Source: an uncultured Alphaproteobacteria bacterium
Lineage (GTDB): Bacteria > Pseudomonadota > Alphaproteobacteria > Rs-D84
DNA length: 64,000 bases
Assembly (NCBI GenBank): GCA_944389345.1
Contig: CALXMA010000003.1
Location: 53,093-117,092 of the forward strand
Reading direction: 5' to 3'
A model generated the notes under the pieces. It was not told the origin of the DNA. It ran no database searches and worked only from the letters and a program-made list of their open reading frames with translations. Position 1 is the stretch's first letter. Each line of letters begins with the position of its first letter. This document shows, piece by piece, positions 27,691 to 36,879 of this stretch. The translations under genes were made by a program, and so were the position numbers.

Positions 27691-27776
27691 ATCAATATAT
27701 TTTTGCCCCAATATGGATAAATAACACTTTCCAATACGGCATATTTTTGTTATCATTTACCTGTATAAAACGGGAA

Positions 27777-30377
27777 ATGAGGAATTTTTTTATTTTCATC
27801 ATTGCGTGTTTAATCGGCATCGCAAATGCCGATGGTGCCGTACGTGATTCAGACGCCGTTTCCCGTGGCGGGAAATCTGCCACCGACACAAATACAATCA
27901 TTGCCCGCACGACAACGGTTGTCCCAACCACCCGAACATCCGAACGCGCACTGGGTTCGCGCGAAGCGACAACGTCCGGTGGACGTGGAACAAACATTGT
28001 ATCGCGTGGCGACAATATATCACGTGGTGCGAACCGCACCGCAACAGACACCACCGTTGCCCGTTCGGCGCGCACCACAACAACCCCACAAACGACCACA
28101 TCTGGGCGCAGTGCGACAAAAACCGTTTCCCGAACATCAAATATGTCGCGCGCATCGGCAACAAATACGGTTGCACGTTCTGCCCGCGCGACCAGTGTTG
28201 CCCCCGTATCTGTAACGAATACATTTGGCACAGATTATAATACATGCCGTAATGCGTACTTTACATGCATGGACCAATTTTGCGCCACCGCGAACGACCA
28301 ATATCGCAGATGTGTGTGCTCGTCGCGCCTGACAGATATCCAAGAACGCGAACGCGCCCTGTCACAAACGGCGGGCCAAATCCAAGATTTCAAAGATTTG
28401 AATATAGAGGTTATACCAAAAACCGCCGAAGAAGTGCACGCCATGCTGAACGCAACCGAAGGTGAATTGGCCATCATCGAAGATAAATCTGCATCGGCCC
28501 AACAATTGGCAGGCATCAGCGAGGTTTTATCATCCGCCAAGCACCAGGCGTTAAACACACTGGGGACACTGGACATTGCAGGCGACATCAATCAAATATG
28601 GGCAACAACAGATTTGGCATCTGGGGCAAATATATCAAACCTGACTGGCGAAGCGTTATATAACGCCGTCCACGCCCAATGCGTTGAATTAATTTCCGCC
28701 CAATGTCCATCCAGTGCGACACTGAACATGGTCGTATCTGCGTACGGCATGTACATAGAAAATGATTGCACAACATTGTACAATGCCCTGGATACCCAGT
28801 TGAACCAGGCGAACAGCACAATACGCGAAACAGAACGTGAAATGAATACGGCGCGTCTGGACAACTATAACGCCCACAATTCAACATCTATCAACGATTG
28901 TATTGCCCAGGTACGCGCCGACATCACCGCGGACACTGCATGCGGTACAGATTATGTTCATTGCCTGGACGTAACGGGCCAGTACTTAAATCGTGATACT
29001 GGCGAACCCATATATACACCTAATTTCTATCAATTGGCGAACCAGGTTTCACTCGAAGGCGACGTCCTGACCAATCCAACAAACCGAATGATTGTTGCGG
29101 AATTAAACAGCAAGCGTATCTATGCAGAACGCGGTTTGGAAACATGTCGCGACATTGCGAACGACGTCTGGGACGAATTCCTGCGCCAGGCGATTGCCGA
29201 AATATACCAAGGCCAACAGGAAAAAATCCGTACCGTCAAGAACGAATGCCTGGACGTGGTCAACGCCTGCTATGATGAGCAGAGTGAATCGTTAAAAGAT
29301 TTTAGCAATATCAAAGAAGAATTATTGGCGGGTTCACGTCTGGAATTATCCGAAGAATTATGCGAAGAAAAACTGTACGCGTGCAGTAATTTATACGGCG
29401 ACCCCAATGGCGAAGGTCTGGAATTATTAATAACCGCAATGCACGACATCACAGATCAAAAGATTGCCAAAGAATGCAAGGCATTATTAGAGGCCTTTGC
29501 GGTTGACACCTGCTCTACGCCCAGCAACGACAGTTTACACGCATATCCGTACGCGTGCCGTGTTTACGCGCCTGGTGAACAAAAGTATGCAACCAATTGG
29601 TTCTGTAATCAATTGCAATGGGAAAACACATCCGGTGGTGCGGGTTCCGGGATTATTCCGGGTGGCGGTGGTGGTGGCGGTTCATCCACCAACGGATACG
29701 TATGCCCAGAATCAATTATGTACACATCATGCCGTGCGGGATACTTTATGGCGATATACGATTCAAACCGTGGCGGTTACGCATACAACGGCACACCAAC
29801 GGCGGGCAATTCGTGTCAACCATGTCCCGCGGGTTCCAAATGTCCTGGTGGCACCGAAGCCCCCGAAGGTGGCGATTTCTCGCCAACGGATACAAATTGT
29901 GGTCCCGACTATGCGGGCAGTCTGTATCAGCGTATGGTTAAATACGCGACCCAGGTCTGTGTACGTCCATCTTATTACGATGCGATTATGACGGGTGAAA
30001 TGGATATTCCGATGACGGTATTGCAAGACGTCAACGTGGTAATGGATTCCATACGTGTTGACATGGCCAAGGCCCTGTCTGCGGAATGCGACAGATTGGG
30101 TGGCCAATGGGTTGACACCCAATGGTTGGACGTTATGGAAAACACCGACACGAACGGCAACGGGACACTGGACAATATATCCGATAATGTACACGACAAA
30201 ACAGATCACGTATTGTTCAAATATTTCTATGATGAAACTGGTGCAAATACCAAATGGGGATTCTGTGCGGAAATCCCGACCGACGAAGAAGAAGCAACAG
30301 AAAAAGAGGAAGAAGAAGGCGAAGGCGAAAGCGAAGGCGAAAATTCCGGCGAAGAATCTGGTGGTGAAACGACGTGA
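27777..30377 (+). CDS. Large secreted cysteine-rich protein, CMDxFC family, acidic tail
   Basis: 866 residues. The ATG at 27777 gives a signal peptide (~1-19, A-N-A-D). A long Thr/Arg/Ser/Ala low-complexity basic linker (~40-145) is followed by C-M-D-Q-F-C at 164-169 and a C-V-C-S pair. It is more diverged than its paralogues: the N-K-Y block is lost but C-G-T-D-Y-V-H-C is kept. Near residue 630 a poly-Gly segment leads to a TNFR/EGF-like cysteine cluster (C-Q-P-C-P-A-G-S-K-C-P-G-G). The last 30 residues are Glu/Gly-rich. It does not end in C-E-D-I. Function unknown. Confidence 0.83.
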   Translation: MRNFFIFIIACLIGIANADGAVRDSDAVSRGGKSATDTNTIIARTTTVVPTTRTSERALGSREATTSGGRGTNIVSRGDNISRGANRTATDTTVARSARTTTTPQTTTSGRSATKTVSRTSNMSRASATNTVARSARATSVAPVSVTNTFGTDYNTCRNAYFTCMDQFCATANDQYRRCVCSSRLTDIQERERALSQTAGQIQDFKDLNIEVIPKTAEEVHAMLNATEGELAIIEDKSASAQQLAGISEVLSSAKHQALNTLGTLDIAGDINQIWATTDLASGANISNLTGEALYNAVHAQCVELISAQCPSSATLNMVVSAYGMYIENDCTTLYNALDTQLNQANSTIRETEREMNTARLDNYNAHNSTSINDCIAQVRADITADTACGTDYVHCLDVTGQYLNRDTGEPIYTPNFYQLANQVSLEGDVLTNPTNRMIVAELNSKRIYAERGLETCRDIANDVWDEFLRQAIAEIYQGQQEKIRTVKNECLDVVNACYDEQSESLKDFSNIKEELLAGSRLELSEELCEEKLYACSNLYGDPNGEGLELLITAMHDITDQKIAKECKALLEAFAVDTCSTPSNDSLHAYPYACRVYAPGEQKYATNWFCNQLQWENTSGGAGSGIIPGGGGGGGSSTNGYVCPESIMYTSCRAGYFMAIYDSNRGGYAYNGTPTAGNSCQPCPAGSKCPGGTEAPEGGDFSPTDTNCGPDYAGSLYQRMVKYATQVCVRPSYYDAIMTGEMDIPMTVLQDVNVVMDSIRVDMAKALSAECDRLGGQWVDTQWLDVMENTDTNGNGTLDNISDNVHDKTDHVLFKYFYDETGANTKWGFCAEIPTDEEEATEKEEEEGEGESEGENSGEESGGETT

Positions 30378-30456
30378 TATCTGGCGCCAAATAATGAATA
30401 TGTTATCTTGCCTTGGATAAAAATTTTTGTTAAAATTAAGAAAACGAGAGAAGAAA

Positions 30457-31176
30457 ATGAAAAAAATATTCGCTGTTTCTGTTATGTGTTTAATGTTTGC
30501 GCCATCGGCGTTTTCTGCGGTTCCATGGTGGGAACAACCGACGATATGTAAATTGGATCCAACGGATTGTTATTCGACAATGGGCGCCGGCTATGATGGC
30601 GAGGCATGGGATTCCGAAACTGGATGTTGGGGCATGAAATACATCTGTCCTGAGGCGTTAAAGACCCCTGGTTCATATCAACCCGTGCTGATGGGACGCC
30701 AAGAAATTGCCAGTGGTAACAAGATTAACATAGACTATGACACAAACATTTTGAACGGCGATTGTTTTGGTGTTCGCAAGACGACCGATAATGGCGCGAT
30801 GGCATCTGTTAACGGCGAATATGTGCGTGTATGGTGCAACGGCGTTCTGGACAATCCGGACCCGGACAATTATCTGCCAAATGGCGAATTGCCAGAAAAC
30901 GGTCGCGAACCAACATGTTCGGAATTGGCACGCAACGGATTTATGGCGACCCAGGCGGGTAAATGCTTTGGTAAATATTACGATCCTATGAAATATAAGA
31001 TTGAATGTGGCGACCCGAATTCTATTTTTGCAACAAACATATTGGAATTGAATGGCGCGGATCCATCGTATACGTACGCGAATGCCCCCACAACGGCGGA
31101 TGACGCGGACGACATATTCGACCGGATGCAGGAAAAATCCGCGTCCCAGCGCAAGATATATTTCCAAGACGATTAA
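30457..31176 (+). CDS. Secreted hypothetical protein
   Basis: 239 residues from the ATG at 30457 (GAGAGAAG upstream), giving a signal peptide ~1-19 (A-F-S-A). The mature part has about 11 cysteines and several Trp and Tyr (V-P-W-W-E-Q-P). No family recognised. It follows the 866-residue protein by 79 bases with no terminator between, so the two are probably co-transcribed and may work together. Confidence 0.75.
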   Translation: MKKIFAVSVMCLMFAPSAFSAVPWWEQPTICKLDPTDCYSTMGAGYDGEAWDSETGCWGMKYICPEALKTPGSYQPVLMGRQEIASGNKINIDYDTNILNGDCFGVRKTTDNGAMASVNGEYVRVWCNGVLDNPDPDNYLPNGELPENGREPTCSELARNGFMATQAGKCFGKYYDPMKYKIECGDPNSIFATNILELNGADPSYTYANAPTTADDADDIFDRMQEKSASQRKIYFQDD

Positions 31177-31189
31177 CACGATATAACAA

Positions 31190-31218
31190 ACATCCCGCGT
31201 AATGCGGGATGTTTTTTT
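31190..31218 (+). terminator. Intrinsic terminator
   Basis: CATCCCGC-GTAAT-GCGGGATG followed by seven T, after the 239-residue secreted protein. Confidence 0.92.
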
Positions 31219-31314
31219 CCTGTATTGTAAAAACACGGAAATGTGCACATGCACACGTTCATTACATGTACCTGTGTCGGGTGTGAAAAACCGTAAATAC
31301 AAATTGTTATCGCA

Positions 31315-31581
31315 TCAGTAATAGCAATTACCAGAATACGTGTACGACCCGGATCCATCGGACCCAGATGTCCCGGACGGTATATAGCAACCACTGATGC
31401 CGGACGTACCGCCATCGGACGCACTGCCGGGCGACGGACACGTCGCGCAATCGCCACTTGCCAGGTAATATCCCGAATTACATGATGAATACGTTTTTGT
31501 TGTTGCCGTACATGCACCGTACGCAACATTTGCCACGCCACACATTGCAACGATGGCAGAAAACAAGAATAACTTTCTCAT
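31315..31581 (-). CDS. Small secreted cysteine-rich protein, CYIP...NCYY family
   Basis: 88 residues from the ATG at 31581. Signal peptide ~1-21 (V-A-Y-G-A). The mature part is little more than the family ending: C-P-S-P-G-S-A ... C-Y-I-P-S-G-T-S-G-S-D-G-S-G-S-Y-T-Y ... N-C-Y-Y. It is thus the minimal form of the family. Its start overlaps the stop of the upstream gene (ATGA), so the pair is translationally coupled behind leader 3. Confidence 0.85.
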   Translation of the reverse strand: MRKLFLFSAIVAMCGVANVAYGACTATTKTYSSCNSGYYLASGDCATCPSPGSASDGGTSGISGCYIPSGTSGSDGSGSYTYSGNCYY

Positions 31582-31955
31582 GATATGCCCCCTGTACACG
31601 CCAAGCACGATATTGGTGACGGCGGATTTGATGTTACTCCGTAACATGCATACGTGGTGGTGGTTGGTGCACACGTACCGTAATTTTGCGTATACGATCC
31701 CTTGGAATCAGAACCACTGGTGGCGTCGCGACGACATTCGTCATACAAAACGTTATACGACCACCCTGTTGGACAAGTATAACTTGTTCCCTGTTTACCA
31801 TTCGGACAACAATATGACCCCGATCGGCAACTCGGAGAGCGCACACAAGTTTGCACGCTCATACATAACGTTGGCATTACCGCCCCAGCGGGCATTATGG
31901 GAACAGTCAGTGTTGCGAACACAACGGCCGTCCCGGCGATTAGATATTTTTTCAT
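31578..31955 (-). CDS. Small secreted cysteine-rich protein behind leader 3
   Basis: 125 residues. Signal peptide ~1-25 (P-A-G-A). About ten cysteines. A segment S-G-S-D-S-K-G-S-Y-T-Q-N-Y-G-T-C resembles the G-S-D ... N-C-Y-Y ending of the family, but here it is internal. The ribosome site is an unusual GGGGGA four bases before the ATG, complementary to ATCCCC of leader 3. First gene of a two-gene operon. Confidence 0.83.
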   Translation of the reverse strand: MKKYLIAGTAVVFATLTVPIMPAGAVMPTLCMSVQTCVRSPSCRSGSYCCPNGKQGTSYTCPTGWSYNVLYDECRRDATSGSDSKGSYTQNYGTCAPTTTTYACYGVTSNPPSPISCLACTGGIS

Positions 31956-32009
31956 TTTATCCCCCATTGTTTTAATAACCCGTCCGTCCAGACACCCAGA
32001 CGAACGAAA

Positions 32010-32243
32010 CAAAAAACCGCCCATGAATTGGCGGTCGGGGATTTGAAAAATCATAAAAGAAAATGACCCCGCGATTTTTAGGGATTGCCCCCTGTTATAT
32101 AGTCGCAGATCCCCGACACTCATGTCGGGTGATAAAACACACGGCGCACACGCGCCGACGTTTTCTTGTCGGATTCAGTACTGAATTAATCAGCACAGTT
32201 CTTTTACAGGATTTTCAAGTCCCTGAGCCGGCGTCCCCGCCAG
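32010..32243 (-). promoter_or_regulatory. Structured leader RNA 3 with terminator (attenuator-like)
   Basis: Minus strand, 5' to 3': hairpin CTGGCG/CGCCGG (32243-32228); left arm (32223-32194); A = CCCGACA (32129-32123); A' = TGTCGGGGAT (32118-32109); P2 CTGCGA/TCGCGG (32108-32069) with ATATAACAG and a GGG/CCC hairpin in its loop; P4 TCAT/ATGA (32066-32051); second A = ATCCCCGACC (32042-32033); terminator ACCGCC/GGCGGT plus T run (32035-32010). The right arm (32065-32037) is the inverted copy of the left arm. P2 pairs remain complementary to leader 2 and 4 counterparts by covariation. Confidence 0.8.
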
Positions 32244-32253
32244 TTCAATACAA

Positions 32254-32282
32254 AGTATATCGTATCATTGACACAAAAACAA
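32254..32282 (-). promoter_or_regulatory. Promoter of structured leader 3
   Basis: Minus-strand TTGTTT, 17-base spacer, TATACT; the -10 ends about ten bases before the leader's first hairpin. Confidence 0.6.
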
Positions 32283-32283
32283 T

Positions 32284-32311
32284 AAAAAATCCCCCCGAAA
32301 TCGGGGGGACT
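32284..32311 (-). terminator. Intrinsic terminator of the PMP-type autotransporter
   Basis: Minus-strand CCCCCCG-ATTT-CGGGGGG followed by a T run, 28 bases after the stop. Confidence 0.9.
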
Positions 32312-32338
32312 GTTAAATTTCAGTTATATAATTTTTGA

Positions 32339-35300
32339 TTAAAAATCATATCTGAATTTCAACATACCTGTGTGCGACGTATAATCTTGGTGCAGATCCA
32401 GGTCATAGTTGACCGATATTTCCCACCCGTTATACAGCGCGGCCAATCCGATACCGAATTCGCCACCGAACCGCGACAGACGTTCACCCGGCATTACGTA
32501 TGAACCAATACCTGGGATATCAACTGTTGCGATTGATTCGTCTGACATAAAGTCATACGTTGCGGCCGCACGCAGTTCTGGACGGAACAACCAATCCGAA
32601 CCCGATTCGATTGTGAACGCATACTTTGCGCCAATCACACCGGTCAGATAATCATAGCTGGCATCAGATACCGCGCCCAACACGGAATTATAACCGTCTT
32701 GTGCGATATGCAGGTAACGGACACCGACCTCTGGCGTCAGACCGAACGCCATATCATAACCGCCCATCAATTGACCACCGAACGAATCGACATCATATTC
32801 TTCGTCATGTACGATACCAAACGCGGCCACTTTGTTGGTATAGTTGGACATTGTATAGTTCAACGTACCATTAACGTACCACTGATTTGGTTTATACTGG
32901 CCATACACGAACAAACTGTTGCTGGTGATATCAACATCGTTCTTGGCTTCGACATCAGATTCGTTATACGCGTATCCGATACCGATTGTGTATTTATCCG
33001 CGATTAACGCATCTGCACCGACGGCAATACCCATTGTGTCGCCTGTAAATTCATCCGCATATTTAGAATGATTATACAGACCCTGGGCCCACACGCCGTA
33101 TTCAGCATTTGCGAAATCACCACCGTTGCGTCCTGCGACCATTGCGCCACTCATACGGTTTGTTGCGACGGACAGAACCTGGTTCTGGACAGATGTCGCA
33201 ACAGATTGCGCCACGGGCTTATCCTGGGGCAACAATTTGGCCGTACCAGTTTCGACGTATTCGGTATCACCACGCGCCAACGCTTCTTGTACGTTCAGCG
33301 CCGCGATATTCAACGTGTCGTCTTGGCTGGACATCAATCCGGTCAACACAGCTGCCGCATTGGACGAAACACCGTTGTTTTCGGCAATTTCCGCCACCGA
33401 TTTCAACGATACAACCATGTTGTTATCTTCATTGAATTTAACATTGTAAACGGAATCGTTATATGCGATTTTGGCCTCTGGCACCGTAACACCAATGTTA
33501 TACGTACCGACCGAACCCAACATCAGATCCAACACACCGTTTTCACCAACGACAATGTTTTCTGTCTGAATCTTTGCGAACGATTTTTCATTTACAATTT
33601 GCGCGGCCAACGTACCATTCAATGCAATCTCAGATTGCTGGATAGATGTTGTACCAATGCTTAACGTTGCGCCATCTTTAATGGTCAGATTACCGGTTCC
33701 GGTAATACCGCCACCCAACTTGGTCACACCACCACTGATAACCAGCGAACCTTCATTATGGATGTCGTTTGCAACGCCCGCGGCCGTATTGCCACTGAAC
33801 AAGTTTTCACCGTCCAGAACAATGTTACCACGTCCGTTATTGTAAATGGCACCCCCCTGTTCACCGGCCTTGTTTCCGGTAAAATCGGTGTTTTTTAACG
33901 TAATGGTCGCAATGGCGGTGCCATCTGTATCCTGTGGCGCAACGTTTGCAATTGCACCGCCAATCTTATCTGCGCGATTGCTATTAAATTCAGAATCATC
34001 AATCAACACAATATTACCGGCGTTAACAATTGCACCGGCCAACTTACCTTCATTTTTTTGGAACGACACGTGCGATATCTTGTCAATCACGCCCGCGTTG
34101 TAAATGGCACCACCGGCATTGCCCGCAACATTGTGCTTAAACTCAACCAGTTTCGTATTTGCAAAAGATAATGTTGCACCCTGTTCATTCCAGATTGCGC
34201 CACCAAAATTTGCATTGTTGTCTTCAAACAACATACCATCGGCAATCGTGGTTTTCACAGTATTGAAAATCGCACCACCGTTTGCCTTGGCAATGTTGGT
34301 TTTGAATTCAGAATCAGACAATGTCAACGAAGACACCTCGGAATCTGCCCCCATACGTGTTGATATTGCACCACCGTATGTGCCAGATTCATTACCCGTG
34401 AATGTGGAACCACTGATGGTTGTGTTGGATTCGTCGTACAAGAATATTGCACCGCCACCACCATTGGCATCCAACACGGGTTTGCCTGTTTCTACAACCT
34501 TTGTACCGGTTGTTTTATTTCCGGTAAATGTTGAATTTTTTACAACCAACGTTGCATCAGAAACAACCGCACCCCCTTCGGCACCGGTCTGGTTCTGGGC
34601 AAATGTGGAACCATCGATAGTCATTGTTGCGGTTGAACCGTTCTCCTGCAAAATGGCACCACCGGCAACTGTCGAATCATTCTTTTCAAACGTAGAATTC
34701 TTGATATCTACCGTACCCGTGACACCACTGCTTATAAACAGGGCACCACCACCAGCTGTTTTATTTGTACTACCAATAGCGTGGTTTGTATCAAAAGTAA
34801 AGTTATCTAAACTTAACACCGCATCCGCATTTTTACCATTATATGCCAATGCACCACCCTGTGCGCCCGTATTGTTTTCAAACGTATACCCTGTACCCAA
34901 CGTAGCGTCATTATTAGCAATATACAGCGCACCACCTACTTGCGTGGATGTGTTTTCAGAAAACTTTGCATTGTTCCCCATCACAAACTTATCCGCACCA
35001 ACATTGATATTAATCGCGGCGCCACCTTTCTTGGAATTGTTCTTTGTAAATACAGCATTATCACCAATTTCCAAAGAACCGTTATTAAATGCCGATAAAG
35101 CAATTCCACCTGCATTTCCTGTAAATTCTGCACCATCGCCTATTTTAATTTCACCACCACCATAGACGGCCGCCCCGGTTAAATTACCAGAAAATTTAAC
35201 ATTATCACCAATCGTTAACTTACCTGCTTTATAGTCATTATAAATGGCTGAACCGTTCGCATTTGAATTTTCACTGAACACAGAACCATCTGCAATATTC

Positions 35301-36130
35301 AATGTACCAGAATTCCAAACTGCACCACCTTGTTTTGTTGCTTTGTTTCCTGTAAATGTTCCACCAACGTTCATGGTGCCAACATTATAAATCGCGCCAC
35401 CGTTTTTCGCACTGTTGTTTTCGAATGTCGATGTCGCGATATTAACTGTATTATTAAATTCCGTCGGATTGTTATCACTGTTCAAATTTGCAATTGCACC
35501 ACCACGATCCGCCGCCGTATTTCCGGTGAATTCTGATGTGCCCAACGTCAACGTACTGGGCGTTTTAACGCCATTTGTCGAATCCGTCCAAATCGCAATC
35601 GCACCACCATCCGCATCGGTTGAATTGCTTGTAAACTTTGCATTATCGCCAATGGTTACATTACGTGCGGTTTCTATACCCAATGCACCACCCAACCAAG
35701 TGGAACTGTTGCCTGTAAACGTGGTATTTTTACCGAATACAACATCGCGGTTAATATTTTCCGGGTCAACACCAGTATATGATTCTGGAATCTTGACATA
35801 CAAACCACCAGACATTTTATCTGAATGATTGCCTTCGAATGTCCAACCATCGCCCGCCACAAATCCATTCAGTGCCTTCATCGCACCACCAGAATTCACA
35901 GACGAATTATTTTTGAACACAACGTTGTTCGCACCATCGGCCGATAATTTATCGCCATACGACAACGTTAACCCCGCCGCGTTCTGATTGGTTGAAACTG
36001 AATTTGTTTGATCTTCGATAACAGTATTACTGCTAATGTCTACCGTTGTCGCCATTGCGGGCATAATCGCCAACGCTGGCAACACCGAACACAATTTCAG
36101 CAAATCTGCCAAGTGTTTGTATGTTGACAT
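32339..36130 (-). CDS. Autotransporter adhesin with PMP-type GGAI/FxxN repeats
   Basis: 1263 residues. Signal peptide ~1-27 (M-P-A-M-A). The passenger (~30-900) repeats G-G-A-I/L and F-x-x-N at ~20-30-residue spacing more than 20 times, the pattern of chlamydial polymorphic membrane proteins, folding as a right-handed beta helix. The last ~270 residues form the autotransporter beta-barrel, ending in aromatic F (L-K-F-R-Y-D-F). The protein is exported by Sec, inserted in the outer membrane and displays an adhesin-like passenger. AAGGAG precedes the ATG. It is expressed behind leader 4, the only non-cysteine-rich gene in that set. No cleavage motif is obvious. Confidence 0.93.
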   Translation of the reverse strand: MSTYKHLADLLKLCSVLPALAIMPAMATTVDISSNTVIEDQTNSVSTNQNAAGLTLSYGDKLSADGANNVVFKNNSSVNSGGAMKALNGFVAGDGWTFEGNHSDKMSGGLYVKIPESYTGVDPENINRDVVFGKNTTFTGNSSTWLGGALGIETARNVTIGDNAKFTSNSTDADGGAIAIWTDSTNGVKTPSTLTLGTSEFTGNTAADRGGAIANLNSDNNPTEFNNTVNIATSTFENNSAKNGGAIYNVGTMNVGGTFTGNKATKQGGAVWNSGTLNIADGSVFSENSNANGSAIYNDYKAGKLTIGDNVKFSGNLTGAAVYGGGEIKIGDGAEFTGNAGGIALSAFNNGSLEIGDNAVFTKNNSKKGGAAININVGADKFVMGNNAKFSENTSTQVGGALYIANNDATLGTGYTFENNTGAQGGALAYNGKNADAVLSLDNFTFDTNHAIGSTNKTAGGGALFISSGVTGTVDIKNSTFEKNDSTVAGGAILQENGSTATMTIDGSTFAQNQTGAEGGAVVSDATLVVKNSTFTGNKTTGTKVVETGKPVLDANGGGGAIFLYDESNTTISGSTFTGNESGTYGGAISTRMGADSEVSSLTLSDSEFKTNIAKANGGAIFNTVKTTIADGMLFEDNNANFGGAIWNEQGATLSFANTKLVEFKHNVAGNAGGAIYNAGVIDKISHVSFQKNEGKLAGAIVNAGNIVLIDDSEFNSNRADKIGGAIANVAPQDTDGTAIATITLKNTDFTGNKAGEQGGAIYNNGRGNIVLDGENLFSGNTAAGVANDIHNEGSLVISGGVTKLGGGITGTGNLTIKDGATLSIGTTSIQQSEIALNGTLAAQIVNEKSFAKIQTENIVVGENGVLDLMLGSVGTYNIGVTVPEAKIAYNDSVYNVKFNEDNNMVVSLKSVAEIAENNGVSSNAAAVLTGLMSSQDDTLNIAALNVQEALARGDTEYVETGTAKLLPQDKPVAQSVATSVQNQVLSVATNRMSGAMVAGRNGGDFANAEYGVWAQGLYNHSKYADEFTGDTMGIAVGADALIADKYTIGIGYAYNESDVEAKNDVDITSNSLFVYGQYKPNQWYVNGTLNYTMSNYTNKVAAFGIVHDEEYDVDSFGGQLMGGYDMAFGLTPEVGVRYLHIAQDGYNSVLGAVSDASYDYLTGVIGAKYAFTIESGSDWLFRPELRAAATYDFMSDESIATVDIPGIGSYVMPGERLSRFGGEFGIGLAALYNGWEISVNYDLDLHQDYTSHTGMLKFRYDF

Positions 36131-36240
36131 ACGTTCTCCTTTTTTCTATTTCGGTTAAACATACCCCTCTGTCCAATAACGGTATCATAGTTAGGCGAAC
36201 TTGCAACAAAAATATTGTGGACAAGAATCAAAAAACTAAA

Positions 36241-36527
36241 AAATAATACCGCCATTATCAAAATATGGCGGTCGGGTGGGTTCAAAAATCACATAACAGC
36301 ATGACTCCGCCGATCTTTGGGAAACCTGAAAACATCAGGTCCGTTGCGTCCCTGTTGTATAACCGACGGCCCCCCGACCTGTACAGGCGGGGAATCAGCA
36401 CAATAAAAAACGCGCAACCGGCGCCCTAAAAAATATTGTGCCCGGATATACCAACATGCATATACAGGATATGCATATCGCTGTTATGTAGGGTTTTGAA
36501 ATCCCCGAATGCCACATTCCGATGTGG
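36241..36527 (-). promoter_or_regulatory. Structured leader RNA 4 with terminator (attenuator-like)
   Basis: Minus strand, 5' to 3': hairpin CCACAT/ATGTGG (36527-36512); left arm (36507-36479); hairpin region with GCGC/GCGC; A-A' hairpin CCCCGC-CTG/CAG-GTCGGGG (36392-36372); P2 CCGTCG/CGGCGG with ATACAACAG and an ACCTGA/TCAGGT hairpin inside; P4 near TCAT (36304-36286); second A = CCACCCGACC (36279-36270); terminator ACCGCCAT/ATGGCGGT with T-rich tail (36272-36241). The right arm (36304-36274) is the inverted copy of the left arm, sharing ACATAACAGC. The longest of the five leaders, upstream of the autotransporter. Confidence 0.75.
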
Positions 36528-36537
36528 ATTCAGATAA

Positions 36538-36566
36538 ATTCTACATTGCACACCGGAATAAATCAA
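36538..36566 (-). promoter_or_regulatory. Promoter of structured leader 4
   Basis: Minus-strand TTGATT, 17-base spacer, TAGAAT, 11 bases before the first hairpin. Divergent from the tRNA-Gln promoter 15 bases away. Confidence 0.6.
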
Positions 36567-36580
36567 ATAAAAAAAATAGA

Positions 36581-36609
36581 TTGCAAACCCATATAATACA
36601 ATATATAAT
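36581..36609 (+). promoter_or_regulatory. Promoter of tRNA-Gln
   Basis: TTGCAA, 17-base spacer, TATAAT, ending 11 bases before the mature tRNA. Confidence 0.8.
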
Positions 36610-36620
36610 AGCCCGCACAT

Positions 36621-36694
36621 TGGGGCATAGTTTAACGGTAGAACTCCGGACTCTGACTCCGTCAGTGTTGGTTCGAATCCAGCTGCCCCAACCA
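36621..36694 (+). tRNA. tRNA-Gln (anticodon CUG)
   Basis: 74 bases with encoded CCA. Acceptor TGGGGCA/TGCCCCA, anticodon loop CTCTGAC (anticodon CTG), T stem GTTGG/CCAGC. The first anticodon-stem pair is mismatched (C-T). A terminator follows. Confidence 0.95.
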
Positions 36695-36701
36695 AAAATT
36701 A

Positions 36702-36728
36702 AAACGCCCTTGTGGCGTTTTTATTTTT
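36702..36728 (+). terminator. Intrinsic terminator after tRNA-Gln
   Basis: AACGCC-CTTGT-GGCGTT followed by T-rich sequence. About 150 bases of apparently empty DNA follow before the hydrolase gene. Confidence 0.88.
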
Positions 36729-36879
36729 GGTTCGTGGGACGCGCAGTTCGACCACGCAACAATTTGTTGCTTGGTTAGACAATGAGTAGATTTGACAAGT
36801 ATTTACGCAGTCAAATCGTCACGGTTCACCCGCATTCTTTCCTGTGGAAAAAGATTTCAAACAGTGCCACAATCCAATC

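Noticed and set aside
27624..27776. Extended N-terminus for the 866-residue cysteine-rich protein
   Set aside because: The extra 51 codons run through the infA end and its terminator; the ATG at 27777 yields a good signal peptide.
36372..36527. A sixth, plus-strand copy of the structured leader facing tRNA-Gln
   Set aside because: The plus strand folds similarly because leader 4 is an inverted repeat. The minus-strand promoter, terminator T run and downstream gene favour a single minus-strand element.
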